The notes: a model not told the origin generated them from the sequence alone. Numbered from the stretch's first letter, positions 1-23,651 are shown. The stretch is DNA of 64,000 bases from Plazaster borealis (GCA_021014325.1 CM037471.1:22030818-22094817), one strand, 5' to 3'. Program-made: numbers and translations.

Positions 1-435
1 TTTGTTTAATAATAATATTAATAGTGGCTTCTTATATAGCGCTCATATCTGTCACTCAGTGACGCTCAAGGCGCTTCACATTCAGTATTTTACTGCAAGG
101 TATGTGGGGCTACGTAAGTATGAGACCTACTCCTTTACATAGCACCATGTAATGGTTAACAAGGTGCTGTGGCGCAATATGCAGCCAATCAAACCAGGAA
201 CACCGGGGCGAACCCCTTCTCTATTCGATAAGTGCACTGGGTTCTTTTACGAGCATTACACAACACACGGGACCAACGGCTTTACGTCCCATCCGAAGGA
301 TGCAGCAATAATGGTTAGGTGCCTTGCTTAAGGACACAAGTGTCACGACCGGGACTCGAACCCACACTCTGCTGATCAGAAACACCGGAGCTCGAGTCTG
401 GTGCTCTTATCCGCTCGGCCACAGCACGCCACGTT
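1..435 (-). repeat. tRNA-Leu-derived SINE
   Basis: Read on the minus strand it begins with a tRNA-like head: GTGGCCGAGCGG (box A), an anticodon arm with CTCGAG where related copies have CTCAAG (CAA), and GGTTCGAGTCC-like box B. It ends in AAT repeats. Close copies lie at 55.4 and 62.7 kb. The head resembles tRNA-Leu. The element is non-coding and lies downstream of the last visible TPCN2 exon. Confidence 0.85.
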
Positions 436-930
436 TAAGCCTGAATAAAGGATCAATTCCATCATTTAACCATGGAATGATAACATCACGATTCAACAGT
501 TTCACACAAAAGGAAAAGCTTTTGTAACAAGTCAGATCAGTGACAAACAAGAATTCTTGACCAGAAGCTGAACCCCAAAACAGTTTTAAATTCTTTGATT
601 TACTCATTAAAACATTGTACCTCCGCGGTGAAATATCCAATTAAACACCAATGAACACAAAATAGGACTTGCTATCAATGAGCAATAAAAGTTACTGAGG
701 TATATAACTCTAGGCAACCTAAACTTTGTATATTATTATATTAATTACTTGCGTTCCTTTAATTTGTAAATAAGATTTGGTGTGTTTTGTTTGTGAATGA
801 TGTAATCATTTTGAGTGTGCAATAAACGGAGTCATATAACTCCAATCAAAAGAAAAAAAATAAAAGTTACTGAAACCAAAGAACAACAAAAGTCAAAAGA
901 AAGACATTAAAATGAGAGGGAAAAACTCAC

Positions 931-10892
<9,962 letters not shown>

Positions 10893-11074
10893 AAACACAG
10901 TATGACCATACGCGCGCGTGCACTAATACTGGTATAATGTACACAACATTGGTTTCGCTGGTAACTTTTATCACAAATAATTTCGCATGTTACAACTACT
11001 AGCTGGATACCAGTTGGGTTGACCTTTGGATTCGTTTTGTTTCTTTCTTTTCCAAAGTGAACTTTCGATATTTA

Positions 11075-11335
11075 AATAACGTAGGCCGAAACGGTAAGAA
11101 ATGTATGTTTCACCATGGAGGTAGGACTATAGATAGAGAAGGAATCGCTAAATTTTAAGTGAAGTGAACTGAATAGACCTTCATCATGGTGCGGCCATCT
11201 TGATTTTCTCCCATTTAAATCAATGTAACCAAACCGAGGCTGGAAGGGGAAACAGTCTGGTTCCTTTTTTGTACAATGAATACCAGCACTCATTACTGTT
11301 ATTGGTTACAGGGAACATGACCAAGATGGTGGTAA
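11075..11335 (-). repeat. Dispersed repeat, family K (also 48300-48480)
   Basis: On the minus strand it reads GGTCATGTTCCCTGTA, AAAAAGGAACCAGACT and TCAAGATGGCCGCACCATG. The same series is found on the plus strand at 48.3 kb. Open reading frames in the two copies are similar only because the DNA is repeated. Confidence 0.6.
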
Positions 11336-11799
11336 CATAATAATGGTCTATTGAACTGAAGTAGAAGCACCGCTGTGTCATTCAACTGAAAGCTGCTCCG
11401 AACAAGTGAAAAGACAAGCACATGTAATTTGGTGAATATATAGTCGATCACCTCTTTCAGTTTCACCATGCCATGGTCCTTCCTCCATTGTTTCACTACA
11501 TGTATTGAGGAATTGTAACCTATGTAATACTATCAATTTTTTAATTAGGTAGTAAGTACGTAATCTACACATACAGGAAAAGGCAAAAGTTGGTTTTTTA
11601 AAGTTTTTTTTAATGGACCCCTTTTAGATTGCACTCTTTGCATCCTTGCATGGCCTTCGTTGCCCTGGTCTTGGCCTTCGGGTGCCCCTTCAAAAGTTTC
11701 TTATCTGAGACTTTTCAGATTTTGCAATGGAAGTGGCCTTTGCAAAATTAAAATGGCCTTTCGCTCTCAAAGATGAAATTTCAGTCCTGCTTTCGGCTT

Positions 11800-14700
11800 G
11801 GTTTGAAACAGAAGTGGATCTCCAACTTACCGGTGCAGCTAGCGGCTTATCACCACCCGTTCCGATGAGAGTTGGGATAATGCAAACGAGATTTACATTT
11901 TAGAGGCGAAGATAGTACTTCCGGGGGAGGGGGGTGTCATTAATTTAATCTCCACGATTCAGCAGAAGCGGATCTTATCGTTAAATCTCCAGAAATAATG
12001 TTGAACAAAATTCAATATGCCTCCAATCGGGCAGAAACTGGTATCAATTTTGACTTTCACATACCCTCCCAATCACACAGGCTTATTAATGTACCTTTGA
12101 GATAAATCACTGATGCGTGTATTTAAAGTTTCTTCTTAAAATAGTTTCCCATAACACATCTACCAGTACCATGCACATATGAACATACATCATCAGCTGC
12201 CGGGTCGATAATGAAATACAAAAGATGAGCACTTGCGTATTCACGGCTGCGCAATCAAGTGTGGTAGGTTTGGTTTGTGAATGAAACTGACTAGCTGGTC
12301 GTCGTTTATTCAAAAATATACGTAGACCTACACACACAGCCAGAGAATGCGTACGTAGCTTCAATAGTAATTTTCACTCGAAGATCACTGGCTAGGTGAC
12401 CCATATTTTAACTGAAGTACCGCTACTGTTCATCTTTTCACGCAAATAATGCAAGGGTAGCAGGGAATGTTCGATCTCGAGGGCAGCTTTTCCATCCTGG
12501 CTTCATTTACTTCACCAGTTGTCTTACTCTAGCCACCAAACACGGCAGTATTTATGTATAATTTTACTGAAATTGTGAAGGTGAGTAGACGGAATGAACA
12601 TCATGTGGCGTTGTGGATGCAGCCATTTTGTGTTATATTGTCGTCCTCGTGTATATAGTTAGGAATGTATTGAGTAGATGTTCACTTTGTGCCGTTTGAT
12701 AATGTTGCCATCGGTCTAGACAGCATTATGATCAGATTAAATATATTTATATGTGACGCTTGTGCTCGATTTCCTCAGTGCAAATTTCCTGTTAAAATTG
12801 CCCAACCAAATCCCATCTTCCTCCTTGTGATCTTTTAATCACACAATACCTAAGGTAGATGGAATAATTAATCCGGTTCTCACAAATCTCTTTAGATTAG
12901 GCCTATGTGAAATATAGGCCTAAGTATTTAAATTGGGAAAAGATCTGATGACCATTTTTCACTGACCAATAACATAATCTTACTATAGGGTAAATAATTT
13001 TTGGTTAAAGTTGTCAACAAGGTGGCGGTCAATAGTTGGTATATTTTTCATTATTCAAATATAGTATGCCTATGGCCTAATAAAAAAATATCATCATTGC
13101 ATTTTTATTTACACTTGCGTATTCCTACATCAACGGGCAGTGGAGTCATGTGAAACAGTGCTCATGCTATCGCCACTCCTTTTTCCACACAACTCTTGCG
13201 GGTTTTTGCTGCATCATTCCAGGTGTGTTGATCATTATGAGTCACAACCTCTAAAATAAATCTGATCTCAATAAATTTACCTGAGTTTAAAAACAATGTA
13301 GCTTATCTCTGAATCGTGGCATCTTAGGAACCGTACCTCATTTTGTTTGGCATCATTAGTTAATTCTGGTGATAGGATGCTGCAGCGGTGAAACAGGGTA
13401 CAATTTTAGGGGGGGGGGGCACAAGTAGCACACATTTTTTTCTATAGCACTTAGGCCTATGGCCAATTATAAATGTGGTTTAATTTTTCTTAAATACAAG
13501 CCCCTTTCAGCGCTCTCTTTGATGTCATTGAGTATTTTTTGTAAGAAAATCTGACTTGGAGGTAAAAACATGTCTGCGCATAGAAAGAAAATAGTTTTAA
13601 AAACATTGAAATTGGTACATAAAACCTTATAAAACGTAGCGTAACATCCCCCCCCCCCACAAATTTAGTCTCAAAAGTCAAGATTTCAAATCCGATCGGG
13701 GTGGGGGCACCCGGTTGGCACGAACATCAATGGGGAACATCCCTGCCCCCTTATTTACGCCACTGGCATGCTGGAAATTAAAAAAAATTAAATCGACCTA
13801 GGCTTTGTCCTATGACAAAATTGAAATAGAAAAACTGTCATTGCTAATGTACGTCGGCATCAATATTAAATTCAGCTTTTTTTCATATATATTTTTTCAT
13901 TTTGAATGACAGATTCCACTTCAAACATTATTATTTGTGCAAACAAATATAAAGGTTCTCTTGGCGATACTCCAAGTGGCCGGCAAGCAGAGGAAAGGTG
14001 CACCCTGCACAGTGTCCTTTGCCCAAAAGCTGTCGGGTAGGCCTAGGCCTCACAAATAGAGCTTACGAATTTATCCATCAATGAATTTTAGATAGAAACT
14101 CCCACTTCAGTATCATATAGATAAAAATGATTTATTTTATGTGGAAGATACACACTGCATAATACAATGTACATGTACATGCATAAATCATTGGTATAAA
14201 CACAGTAATTTTGAAGGTACACCTTCATGGAAATTTCCACTCGAACGAAGAGCGTGCAATATAAATGAAAGCTGACGCAATGTGGAAAATTATTATGAGG
14301 CCACATTGATTTGAAAGATAATAACGAAAAACCTTCTACTTTCGCTATCACATGCTATGTTGAAAATTATACCATTAATTATTTACAAAGAATTTGAGCG
14401 AAGATAGCTGCATGCGCTGAAATAAAGAAACCATGACAAATTGTTATCTCCCACACGTTTTATTTGTCAGTGTTTTCGATTATCTTTCAAAGCATTGGTA
14501 ACCCGCGCGGGAAATGTTCTGCTTCATCCTTTTTTTTTGGTATTAGCGTCTATAAATAAACGTTAAACACTTCTTTTGAAACACCTGATGGTGATAAAGG
14601 TTATTGTGATGGCATGACACCCCCCCCCACACTTGAAAAAGGAAGGGGGAAAATGCAGGTTGGGAAATAAGCTATAGGGGCCCGTGTATTGAATGTTGTG

Positions 14701-14940
14701 CGCAGGGGGACTGCAGGGGGTTGTGGAGCATTAGTCCATAATACTTTCTTTTCTTGCATATTTCCGCGTTATCATCGGAATACAAACATCAAAACTTCCT
14801 GCTTGATGTCAAAAAAGGAATGAAGAAAGAGAACAGAATAGATTCCAGATCGCCCAATTAAATATTGAGCATTCATTATGCCGAATATTTAGAGGGTCCT
14901 CGGCGGGCCCCGAATCCTTGTGGCTCTGCGTCACTTGGCA
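11800..14940. other. Stretch without a recognised gene
   Basis: No exon with protein similarity and consistent splicing was found on either strand. A donor-like GTGAGT follows GAAATTGTGAAG at 12582, so a non-coding first exon of the downstream plus-strand gene is possible but unsupported. There are homopolymer C and G runs (for example 13410 and 13650). Confidence 0.4.
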
Positions 14941-14946
14941 CTTTAA

Positions 14947-15355
14947 AGGGAAGATATACGTTTGGTAATCACTCTTAAAATTAATGGCAATATAAACCTA
15001 CTTGGTGAAAAGTACCGGTACAGCAGCTTTCGATTGTATAGAAGCATTTTGAGCATCATTTCACTTCGAAGTAATGTGGTTATGGAAAAAGATACCAGTT
15101 TTTATCCCCCAAAAATTTGAATCTGAGAAACGTTACTGTGAGTGTAACATACGTTTCTCAGATTGTGTATTCCAATTACGGATTATTCTTCCTGCGCGGA
15201 CATAACCGCTCCGGATTTTTGGCAATATCTAAAAAACACGATAACCTTTTGAAATGAAATTTTCACAGGTTAGTTTTATTGTATATCTACATTTAAATAT
15301 AGGATTAAAACAATCGAACGGTTCCAAAAACCTAAGGTATATCAATACTTTCCCT
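14947..15355. mobile_element. TTAA-inserting MITE, subfamily B (diverged copy)
   Basis: Left end TTAA then AGGGAAGATATACGTTTGG. Shared internals include GCAGCTTTCGATTGTATA, a hairpin around the reverse-complementary ATCTGAGAAACGTTAC and AACGTTTCTCAGATT-like segments, and TTGAAATGAAATTTTCACAG. The right end CCCTTTAT is decayed. Resembles the copy at 58249-58641. Confidence 0.7.
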
Positions 15356-15479
15356 TTATGTGCTTCATTGTGAATCATCGTTTGCAAAACTATACACAAA
15401 AGACACATTAGCATTTGGGTGTTTTTATTGTGAAGATATTCTCACCGCAAACAAAAAAGTTATCAACTTAAAGAATGTG

Positions 15480-16760
15480 CAGTAAGTTTTTTTGTAACAA
15501 TTGTTTTTACTGAAAGTGCCCTATTATATCCGGCCATATACGTCCGACGGATTTCGCGTGAAATTAGTGAAAATGACTTAGTGCAGTGAAACTTAACTTG
15601 GTGCAGTTGTAAAATTAATTTCATACCAATTTCCTAATCGAAATAATTTTAAGAAGTATTCTCGTTTTTTCCTTTCTTATTTTTTAATTTATTATTTATA
15701 TTTAAATTTATTTCTTCAGTCAACATCATAAACCTCCAGCATAGGAAGGGTTAGGGTTAATATTTGTTTTGTATAAGCACAAAACCGTTACGATGAAAAT
15801 ATGCATAATGTTCGCTTTGGGGTAGGCCTATATACGTGAACATTGGGTTGTTGACGTTTATTTACTCAGAAGGAACCTTTTAAAATTGGAACCGAAAAAA
15901 AACAAACTTCTTTCTATTTTCCTGTACCTTATAGGCTCTTGTATAATGAATTGGAATGACCTGCGTATAATATTGAACCTTTTTTAGGAAACCTAAAAAT
16001 AAATGTGTTTAGGGGCCTACTGGTGTACGTGCATGTACAAAAACTTTAGGCTACAGGTTTGTTTTTTTCATGACCTTTGAATAATTATTAACAACAACAA
16101 AGATAGCTTGCATCATCGAGGTACTTATTTTTGCCGTTAAATTACGGATAATGCCAGAGCAGGGACCTTAATATTGAACTATATTGTTACATGTAGACTT
16201 AATACGTCTGTGGTTGTGTTTACGAGGAATATTGTAGGCCTACATGTACGTGAACATGTACATGTAGGCCTTCATGCATTTACCACGTGCTGTAAATTTC
16301 CACTGTACAGAAGCGCGCGTCATTCATAAAAGTAGACTTGCTTCATTATCATATTCAGAAGCGAACACCTTCGTGCACTGTTCAATACGTTAGCTAATAT
16401 TATACCAGATACGTGTATTAGTCTCATATTTCATAACAACGGCCAGCAAAGTGTAAGACATATCGACCTCCCCCCTTTTAATATTTTTTCTTTTACTCAA
16501 CAAAACCTTTCAATCATGTAATGATCAAGTCCATGCAGCGCGGTGTTAAAATAAACCACAGGACCCGATTAGGAAATCACGCAATCTCCATATTCATAAT
16601 GCTCCTAAAACGCATATTGCTTTAGCACAACCCTAAGTATTAATGTTTGTCAGTCGGGCCATTGTGTGTCTCCTCTGGGAGCTTCACCAAAACCAAAATG
16701 TTGTCCAGCTATTTACTTTCATAAGCCTACATTATCATCAAAACTTTCTCTAATCTGGGT
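15480..16760. other. Stretch without a recognised gene
   Basis: AT-rich. No credible exon or named repeat seen. Contains repeated TAGGCCTA and TACATGTA palindromes but no ordered array. Confidence 0.4.
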
Positions 16761-16764
16761 TCAA

Positions 16765-16925
16765 TTTCAAAGAGAGCTGCTTACGCAGAAATGAGCAGGA
16801 CACCGGTTACAAATGGTACATGTGAGTTATGTAACATTGTAACTATTTTGGCTGGTAACCTTTATATTCTCGTGAGCATAATGTTGTTGTCTTTTTATAC
16901 TTAACAACTTCATGAAATTGGGTCC
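16765..16925. mobile_element. Small palindromic element, family E
   Basis: Starts AGAGAGCTGCTTACGCAGAA and ends near AACTTCATGAAATTGG. The inner phrase GACACCGGTTACAAATGG recurs in variant form in copies near 34.8, 37.1, 37.3, 48.7 and 60.0 kb. Non-coding. Confidence 0.55.
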
Positions 16926-17724
16926 TGATTCACGCCGTCATGTACTGGAACGGTTACTGGTAATTTATACACATGTAATATCAATTTGTGGCAGCCTTTG
17001 GGAATGAAATTATGCGATAACAAGAAAGGGCTGAGCTGGCCACGACTGGGTCAGTTCAGTTAATAACGACAACTATACTGTTAGATATTTACATGGGGCT
17101 AACTAACACAAACTGCATGCACCTTTTACAATTTGAAGTTGACATGGGGCTACACAAACTGCACCTTTAAAGATTGAAGTTGGTTTAATACAATAGACCG
17201 TGCAGGTCTCGCGCGTATTGAAATATTTTGGGGACCACTTTGGTCCCACATATACATGTACATTGCTTTAAGTAATAACTCGTGAATGATACAAAGTCGC
17301 GCAATTTCACGGGTCTGAGCTGGCCGATGTTCGAATACGCGCAAGACTTGCACAGTCCTTCCAACACCCAAAGGAAAAGTTTGCAATGAAGTAGTAGGCC
17401 TATACAAGCTGGTCATAATGTGACTTGCGAAGTCTAACATTCTTAACACCCCAGGAAAAATTTGCAACGAAGTAATATATGTAACTTATAACACGCTGGT
17501 CATAGGTCACTTGCGGCAAGTCTAACATTAATCCAGATGTTGATATTGTTGTTTTAATTAGATCGTGGTATTTTAATGACGCATTTAAAGCCGACCTTTG
17601 CAACAGTCATAAAAGATTTCAGATTAGGCACGCCCAGTGATTTAATTTTTTAATTTTTTATTGAAAACAAATAAAACACTTGGCAAATTCAAGAAAATTT
17701 TCATGAGGAGCCCCCGATTAGTGG

Positions 17725-18145
17725 GGCAGTAAATGGGCCCTGGAAATATTTGGGACAATATTGTGCCGTTGATGACACAGGCATGGAATTTGGCACTCAG
17801 TCTGTAAGTGGAAAATATTTGGCTACAGGGCCATCGAAGATTTGTCTTTATACAGTGGAATGGGGCCGTACTGACCTTAGTGAGAGGGCGCTGTTTGGGC
17901 TTGTGACGTCACATGCAAGGGGTCTATTGGCGGCTACATCTTCGGCTACGACTGTTGCTATTGTGTTGCTTAGGACATCCATGTACTTTAACGCACTATC
18001 CAGCCGTAGCCGTAGCCGCCAATTCGGACATGGCCTATAACAAGCAATTTCAAAATGGCTGCCACTGCTTGTTATTCTTGTCTACCTAGTTTGTTTCAAT
18101 TAAATGACAGATCTGCGAAGGCCCTGTAGCCAAATATCTTTCCAA
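17725..18145. mobile_element. Nested palindromic element, family T
   Basis: Arms ATATTTGGCTACAGGGCC (about 17815) and its complement (about 18120) enclose a second palindrome. That inner palindrome has GGCGGCTACATCTTCGGCTA at 17932 and AGCCGTAGCCGCCAATTCGG near 18010. The inner part also occurs around 6680-6998. Non-coding; the class is not recognised. Confidence 0.5.
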
Positions 18146-18149
18146 TGAC

Positions 18150-20016
18150 ATACTCCGACTGTCTGCCAGTTTTTGCAGTTTACTGGGCCCACCCATGTGT
18201 ACGCCTATTTCGTTTTTTAATAGGACTTTATAAATATAAGTCAGGGTTGCCGAAGATAGCCACCTTACTAATGGATTGTGAAATAAATACATATTTTCAC
18301 CCAAACTTATTTGACAGGGGTCCCAGCTGTACTATAACTCAAGGTGACCCATAGGTCACAATATTATACCCATATTTTATCAAATGAATGGTGACATGGT
18401 AGGGTGAGCTACTGTTGTTTTTTCTCAGCTAGTGTTCACGCTATACACGCCAAGGGGACAATTCGACCCAACGCATCGCGACAGGTGGCTTTTGATCACT
18501 GTGGTTGAGATTTAAAGGAAATTATCGTTTTGACCGCATGTTCATTTGGTATTGTTAAACGCCTGTACAATTTATGGGGGGGGGGGGGAATATTCAGAGT
18601 CAATTGCTGTCAGTTAATTCTCTCATTAGATTATAGGTCTATGACCATATTTTGAATATCCCCGAATGGCCTACAATAGGGATGGGAAATTAGACCTTTA
18701 TCTGAATCGGACCGATTTTTATTTCTGCTGGGTGGAGAAAGTACAGAGCTGTTGTTTTCATAGAGAACTCTTTGATCTGTTTACTCTTGTTATGGGGGCA
18801 CTGTTGCTAAAAGCTCCTTGCAATCTATGAATCCACTCCAGGGATTGCCAAAGGTGTGTTATCATTTCAACATATTATCTCTTCAAATTTGGATCCTATA
18901 GTTTCAGACGTTTTTGTCAGCAATAACTCTCATCCCATGAATGTTGATGAAGTGGGTTCAACCATAGAGGGCTTCAGATATTGCCCACAACAGGTCTGGA
19001 ACGAAAGTGCCGTTTTTTATTCTTTATCAATAATATTTGTTTATCGGAAAGTATCAATCTGTTTCACATACGCACCGGCAATTAATCTAAACGTTGCAGT
19101 TTCCTCGTATAAACAATATTGTAACTTATAAACACAAATAATAAAAGAATATACGACTTGTATTCAGAAACGCTTAGTCTACAGCATCCAGGTCCAAAAA
19201 TCAAATAGCCAAATTATTGCATTCGGTTTCAAACTGTATTTTGTGAAGTTTAAAACAAATACAAAACGATTCCTGATGGAGAAGTGAAGATCAAAAATAG
19301 CGCATACTGATCATTATCGCTTTGCTGCGTGAAACCAAAGTTTTCTCTGCTATTAATTTCATTCGGACAGATTTGAAGTAATAAACCACAAGGGTAACAG
19401 ACTGGTTAAAATTTTAATTAATTTGGTGTGAACAAGGAAAAATTTACGAGAGCAGGATTTGAACCTGCCGACTTCTGATTTACGTGCCAAAAAGATTTTG
19501 CTGTAGGCCTAAAGTGAGCAACTTTGCGTATAAAAACATATTCACACGACACACTTGGAAGGTAGTGAATTTAAACGTAAGTCAATGCATGGACAACCCG
19601 TCAATTGATTGTTTTAAAGAAAAACTGGTTTCATTACACACAAAAAATGTTTTAAAAGCAAAAGCTGTTTTCCTTTCTGCGATACGGGTTGTACCGGCGT
19701 TAACCATCCAAAAGGTTGCACCCATACACTGCAGTGTTGATCACTGATGTTTGTTGCTCCTTTAAAATAGAACCACGTCTTACAGGCTTGCGTCTTTGGG
19801 GAACTCGAGGTCACTAGCGTGTGTGTAGATTCCTAACTTGAAATCAGTTTTATGTGCTGGTAATTACTGCTGGTATATCAACATATTGCACAACTTCCTT
19901 TAAGACTTTGATATGAGAGATTTTCACCAAAGTTTTATGTGAGGATTTATGTAGATTTTGTTGTCTGCACCCAGTATAACTGATGGTCGTTCCATTTGTG
20001 TTTATGTTCCCAACAG
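18150..20016. other. Stretch without a recognised gene; SINE fragment near 19445
   Basis: No supported exon. A short tRNA-like fragment (complement of GCAGGTTCAAATCCTGCTC) lies at 19453-19471. The 3' part must include the promoter or upstream introns of the plus-strand gene that starts at 20018. Confidence 0.4.
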
Positions 20017-20017
20017 A

Positions 20018-20168
20018 ATGACTTGGAACTACGTGCTGAGAATAAACGTGTTGCTGGGGCTATGTTTGGCCCTGGCGCAGTGCCAGAATGAGCAAGCTCA
20101 GCAAACTCCATCGTCCATGGGTTCGTCGAGCACCGAAGCGCCCCAGCCACAGACTGCTGGAGATGAAG
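20018..20168 (+). CDS. Small membrane protein, coding exon 1 (signal peptide and stalk)
   Basis: 50 codons plus one base. It runs from the ATG just after the acceptor to GATGAAG|gtgagt. ATG context is AGAATGA. Confidence 0.75.
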
Positions 20169-21097
20169 GTGAGTTTGTCAGAAAACACGTAGATTCTCCC
20201 AATCCCCGTCTCCTCTTGGTCTTGAAGAAGATGAAAGTTCTCCCTCCATCTTGAAGTGGTCAACATCTGGTGACCACACGTGCCTTAAAACCACCCAGGC
20301 CAATATGTACTTATTACGTGACTGTAAAAAGGGTTGTGTAATTTGTCCCCCTGCATTGGTCAGCAAGAAACTACACGTACAACAATAGGCAATTGAGTAT
20401 AGGCCTTTTTCATTTCATGTGTGCCAAATTCGCATTGTTTATACATGGACATGCACTTCAGGTCAGTAGGGGCAGACCTTTTGGGGCAAGGGGGTAAGAC
20501 ATAAATTTTGGGCTGTGTAATGTGTCGAACCATTCATTTTTTTCCCCGATCTCAATTGGGGGGGGGGGAGGAGTTGCACCCCGCCTCCCACCCCCATCCC
20601 CACCACGGGTACACCACATGGTTCAGATCTAATCTTGTATAGTCATAATCGTAATATTTTCCCGCCCGGTCCCGGCACTGGGCTCCTTTTTTTCCCCCAT
20701 CAAGAAAAGTGGACCACGAATATCATGACAAAAACATGCTGCAAATTGTTTGTCTCCTCAAATTAGGAATGTCTTCAATGATATTCTGACCATCTATTGA
20801 ACTAAAAATTTTGAAGGGGAAGTTATTGAAAGAAGTCCAACATTGACCATTTATTAATGTCTTGTGAAATTTTGTAAAGTCTGCGTTTTAAACTGATCTT
20901 TATCAATTTCTCCTCGTGTTCTTATAGGGGGTCTAACCAGTGATCAGCGAGCCGCCTTGTGGGCTGGCTTCGTGGGAGGAATGGTGTGTATTTTCGGCTT
21001 GGGGATGCTGTTCTACGACATGGTGGTCAGAAAATACTCACAACAATACCAATACGCTCGTCGCGTTGATATGCATGTTGAAACCTACAAGCCGTAG
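20018..21097 (+). CDS. Small secretory-pathway single-pass membrane protein, family not recognised
   Basis: Two coding exons, 20018-20168 and 20928-21097, join within a Gly codon to give 106 residues. Residues 1-22 look like a signal peptide (MTWNYVLRINVLLGLCLALA then QC). Residues 23-50 are Gln/Ser/Thr/Pro-rich with no cysteine, suggesting an O-glycosylated stalk. About 61-80 form one hydrophobic helix (WAGFVGGMVCIFGLGMLFYD), followed by a basic and Tyr-rich tail ending YKP. This predicts a type I protein with a short lumenal or extracellular part and a 26-residue cytosolic tail. An acceptor (cccaacag) lies one base before the ATG, so at least one 5' UTR exon is upstream. The architecture, splice sites and phase make it a convincing gene, but I cannot name a family. 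Confidence 0.75.
20928..21097 (+). CDS. Small membrane protein, coding exon 2 (membrane helix and tail)
   Basis: Acceptor tcttatag, then GGG GTCTAACC completing the Gly codon. 55 further residues and a TAG stop at 21095-21097. Confidence 0.78.
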
Positions 21098-21125
21098 TGT
21101 GGGGATTGTCCCTCACTGACCTTAA

Positions 21126-21131
21126 AATAAA
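21126..21131 (+). terminator. Candidate poly(A) signal AATAAA of the small membrane protein gene
   Basis: AATAAA only 29 nt after the stop codon. It is close for a 3' UTR, so a more distal site may also be used. Confidence 0.35.
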
Positions 21132-21549
21132 GGATCATACTTAAATCTACCTGCATATACTCATTTGTACCACTCAGTGCCCTTGATCGAGTCGCCCACC
21201 GTTGATGTAAGATTTCTTGTTGGAAACTACCAGTAAGTCCGTCGGCGAAAAGTGCGGATTCCAGACCGATACCGCCGCCGTACAAGACTGCATTCTACGG
21301 TTGTAGATGTTCTGGTGTGACAAACGTTTTTTGGGAATGATATCAGGTACCCGACTTGGGTAATTTGGAAGTCTGTGGTGTTTCCAATTGTATCAGTCAG
21401 CTGATGAAATGAACGGTCAGGCCAAGGGTTTGCTTATCAGAGCCAACTTAAGTCAGTGCTTCTTTGGGGGAAAAATATTTCAAGAAAGGCAGCAAGTTTC
21501 TTCCAGGTCTTCAATCCCAGATCAGCTCAAGTTTGTGGATAATTGAGTA

Positions 21550-21900
21550 TCGGTGTGTGTTTAATGCTTAAATGTTTTACTTCGAGCTCCCCCACTGGAA
21601 GCAGAATGTGCTTAAATGTTTACTTCGAGCTCCCCCACTGGAAGCAGAATGTCTTTAGTATCATTAACGTCCGACGGTTGCTGATGAGAGAGGTACCGCC
21701 AGAATTTTATTGTCAAAGTCTGTTTTCTTTAATACAACCGAACGCTGACCATGGTGTGGTGAGACAGAACACTCTTGAACTGTTTGCATCATTGATATGT
21801 TATATGCCTCACCTGTTATTATAACTGGTGTAAGATCTTGGGTTATGATAACATGCACTTCAAGATGCACTTCAAGATGCACTTCAAGATGTTCTCCAAA
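21550..21900. repeat. Two short local tandem repeats
   Basis: A duplicated block of about 45 bp (ACTTCGAGCTCCCCCACTGG) at 21568-21654, and a 12-bp unit CACTTCAAGATG repeated at about 21855-21890. Confidence 0.7.
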
Positions 21901-22099
21901 GTCAAAGTAAGTTTTGGGATGCACTCAATTTCCAATAGACAGCGTCCTCATGAAAGTGGTGGGAAAATTTCAAGTCTCTAACCTCGCGTTAAAACGGTGC
22001 AAAATGCTACTGTGTTTGATACCCTTCAAGTGCAATTTTTATCCCAAACCAAAAACGTTCCACGACGTCACATTTCAAATATATATGGTCTGTACGTTT

Positions 22100-23650
22100 T
22101 TGTACGGATAATTTTTATTTCATTTCTGAATTTTGATGATATTCAATCAAAACAGCATTGGATTTGAAAAATGAGTGAATAACAAAACTGAATTTGATCT
22201 TGGAATCCCTCTTTAAAACGCACTTCTGGAACAGATCGAATAACCTATTTGAACATTGGTTTAAGCTTTGCTCGTCCTAGATCAAACAATTACAAAATGA
22301 TATCTTCAGAATCATATTAAATATCATAGATGTTAAACACTTCAAGATCTTATAAGAATTAATGTTAAACCTTATTCGTTTGCAAAGGCTGATTAGGCAT
22401 TTTTCATAAGTTATGTTTGAGCTTCCGTAGAATCAGAAATCCCACTCGATAACGGAGTAAACATTGAATCGCTGCAGCTGAATTCCCATCCCCCTTTCGT
22501 GTATGGGACATAATGTTAGCCAGAGGGGTGTCTGGGTGTCTTTTGGACACCCTGTTGGACCCGGACTCCGCGTCAATTCTGACCCATGCAAATTCCTCCT
22601 ATAAGATGAATTTAATCAAAATCGTAAAAGGTATATGTGTGATCATAATAATGCCTAATATAGCCATGTTAAATATTGATGATTGAATTAAACTGTACCG
22701 GTACATTATTATTAATTGTTTGCACGTGGACGCATAAAATCTTGAAGACAATCATGTATAGTCTTCACAAAAAATTCGCCTCGTACGCAACCAATTTATT
22801 TGTTTGCAAACATATGCGCTTTTAAAAGATCGTATTATCAAGAAGTGATGTATTCTCCAGAGACTGATTTCACTAAGAGTTAAGAGTGGTGTTAACTGTA
22901 TATCAACTCTTAAAGGCTATAAGCAAAGTGTGATGTCACGATACAAATCACTACGGTAAGACTGACAACTTATCTTAAGATGAATCTTAAGTGCTTTGTG
23001 AAATCGAGCCCAGGTAAAAACGTGTGAACAGTGTGGCGCGTTTCGTTTGTTCAAAGTGTAGGGCACAACAGGGAGCGAACTTTTTCTGTTTTGTGGTTTG
23101 CGTCGAAGTGTATAAATGTAACGTGATGACCGGTGTGTGACGGAGGTCTCGGGTTCACTAAGTAGGCGCAGCCCTACGAAACCTTACAAACTATATTATG
23201 CAGAACATGAAAAGTGCAATCGTAGGACTGCATTTTCTTGCGCAGATTGTCTTAAGCTGATGTCTATACATTGGTGTTCACAAAATTCAATAGTCAGGTT
23301 TTTCCGTTTTGGGGCCCCAGACTGGCATTTTTTTTATTGGTGTTGAATAAGCATTAAGCCTCTACGTAACCGCGGCCGCTGTTCTAGGAGAGCGAGGTCG
23401 GCCATTTTGAATCCCCACGGGAAGATGCTTGGGGGCCTTTTTCAAACCGGCGTAGACTCCTCATCAATTTTGTTTTACTTTCCAGCAAACAGAGCCCGGA
23501 CCCGGAGCTTAAGCCACGGTTCGGATAAAGCCCATTGGTTTACTGATTATTGTTAACTATGTATATGACGTCAGTCTTTGATATAATAATATTCGTTCAT
23601 TGTGTCGGTATAACCAGGGTATTGTGAATTCTGAAATGAGTCTCAAAATA
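22100..23650. other. Stretch without a recognised gene
   Basis: No supported exon or assigned repeat. A GC-richer patch at 23370-23530 contains a NotI-type GCGGCCGC and resembles parts of 43.2-43.4 and 53.1 kb, so it may be another dispersed repeat. Confidence 0.4.
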
Positions 23651-23651
23651 C

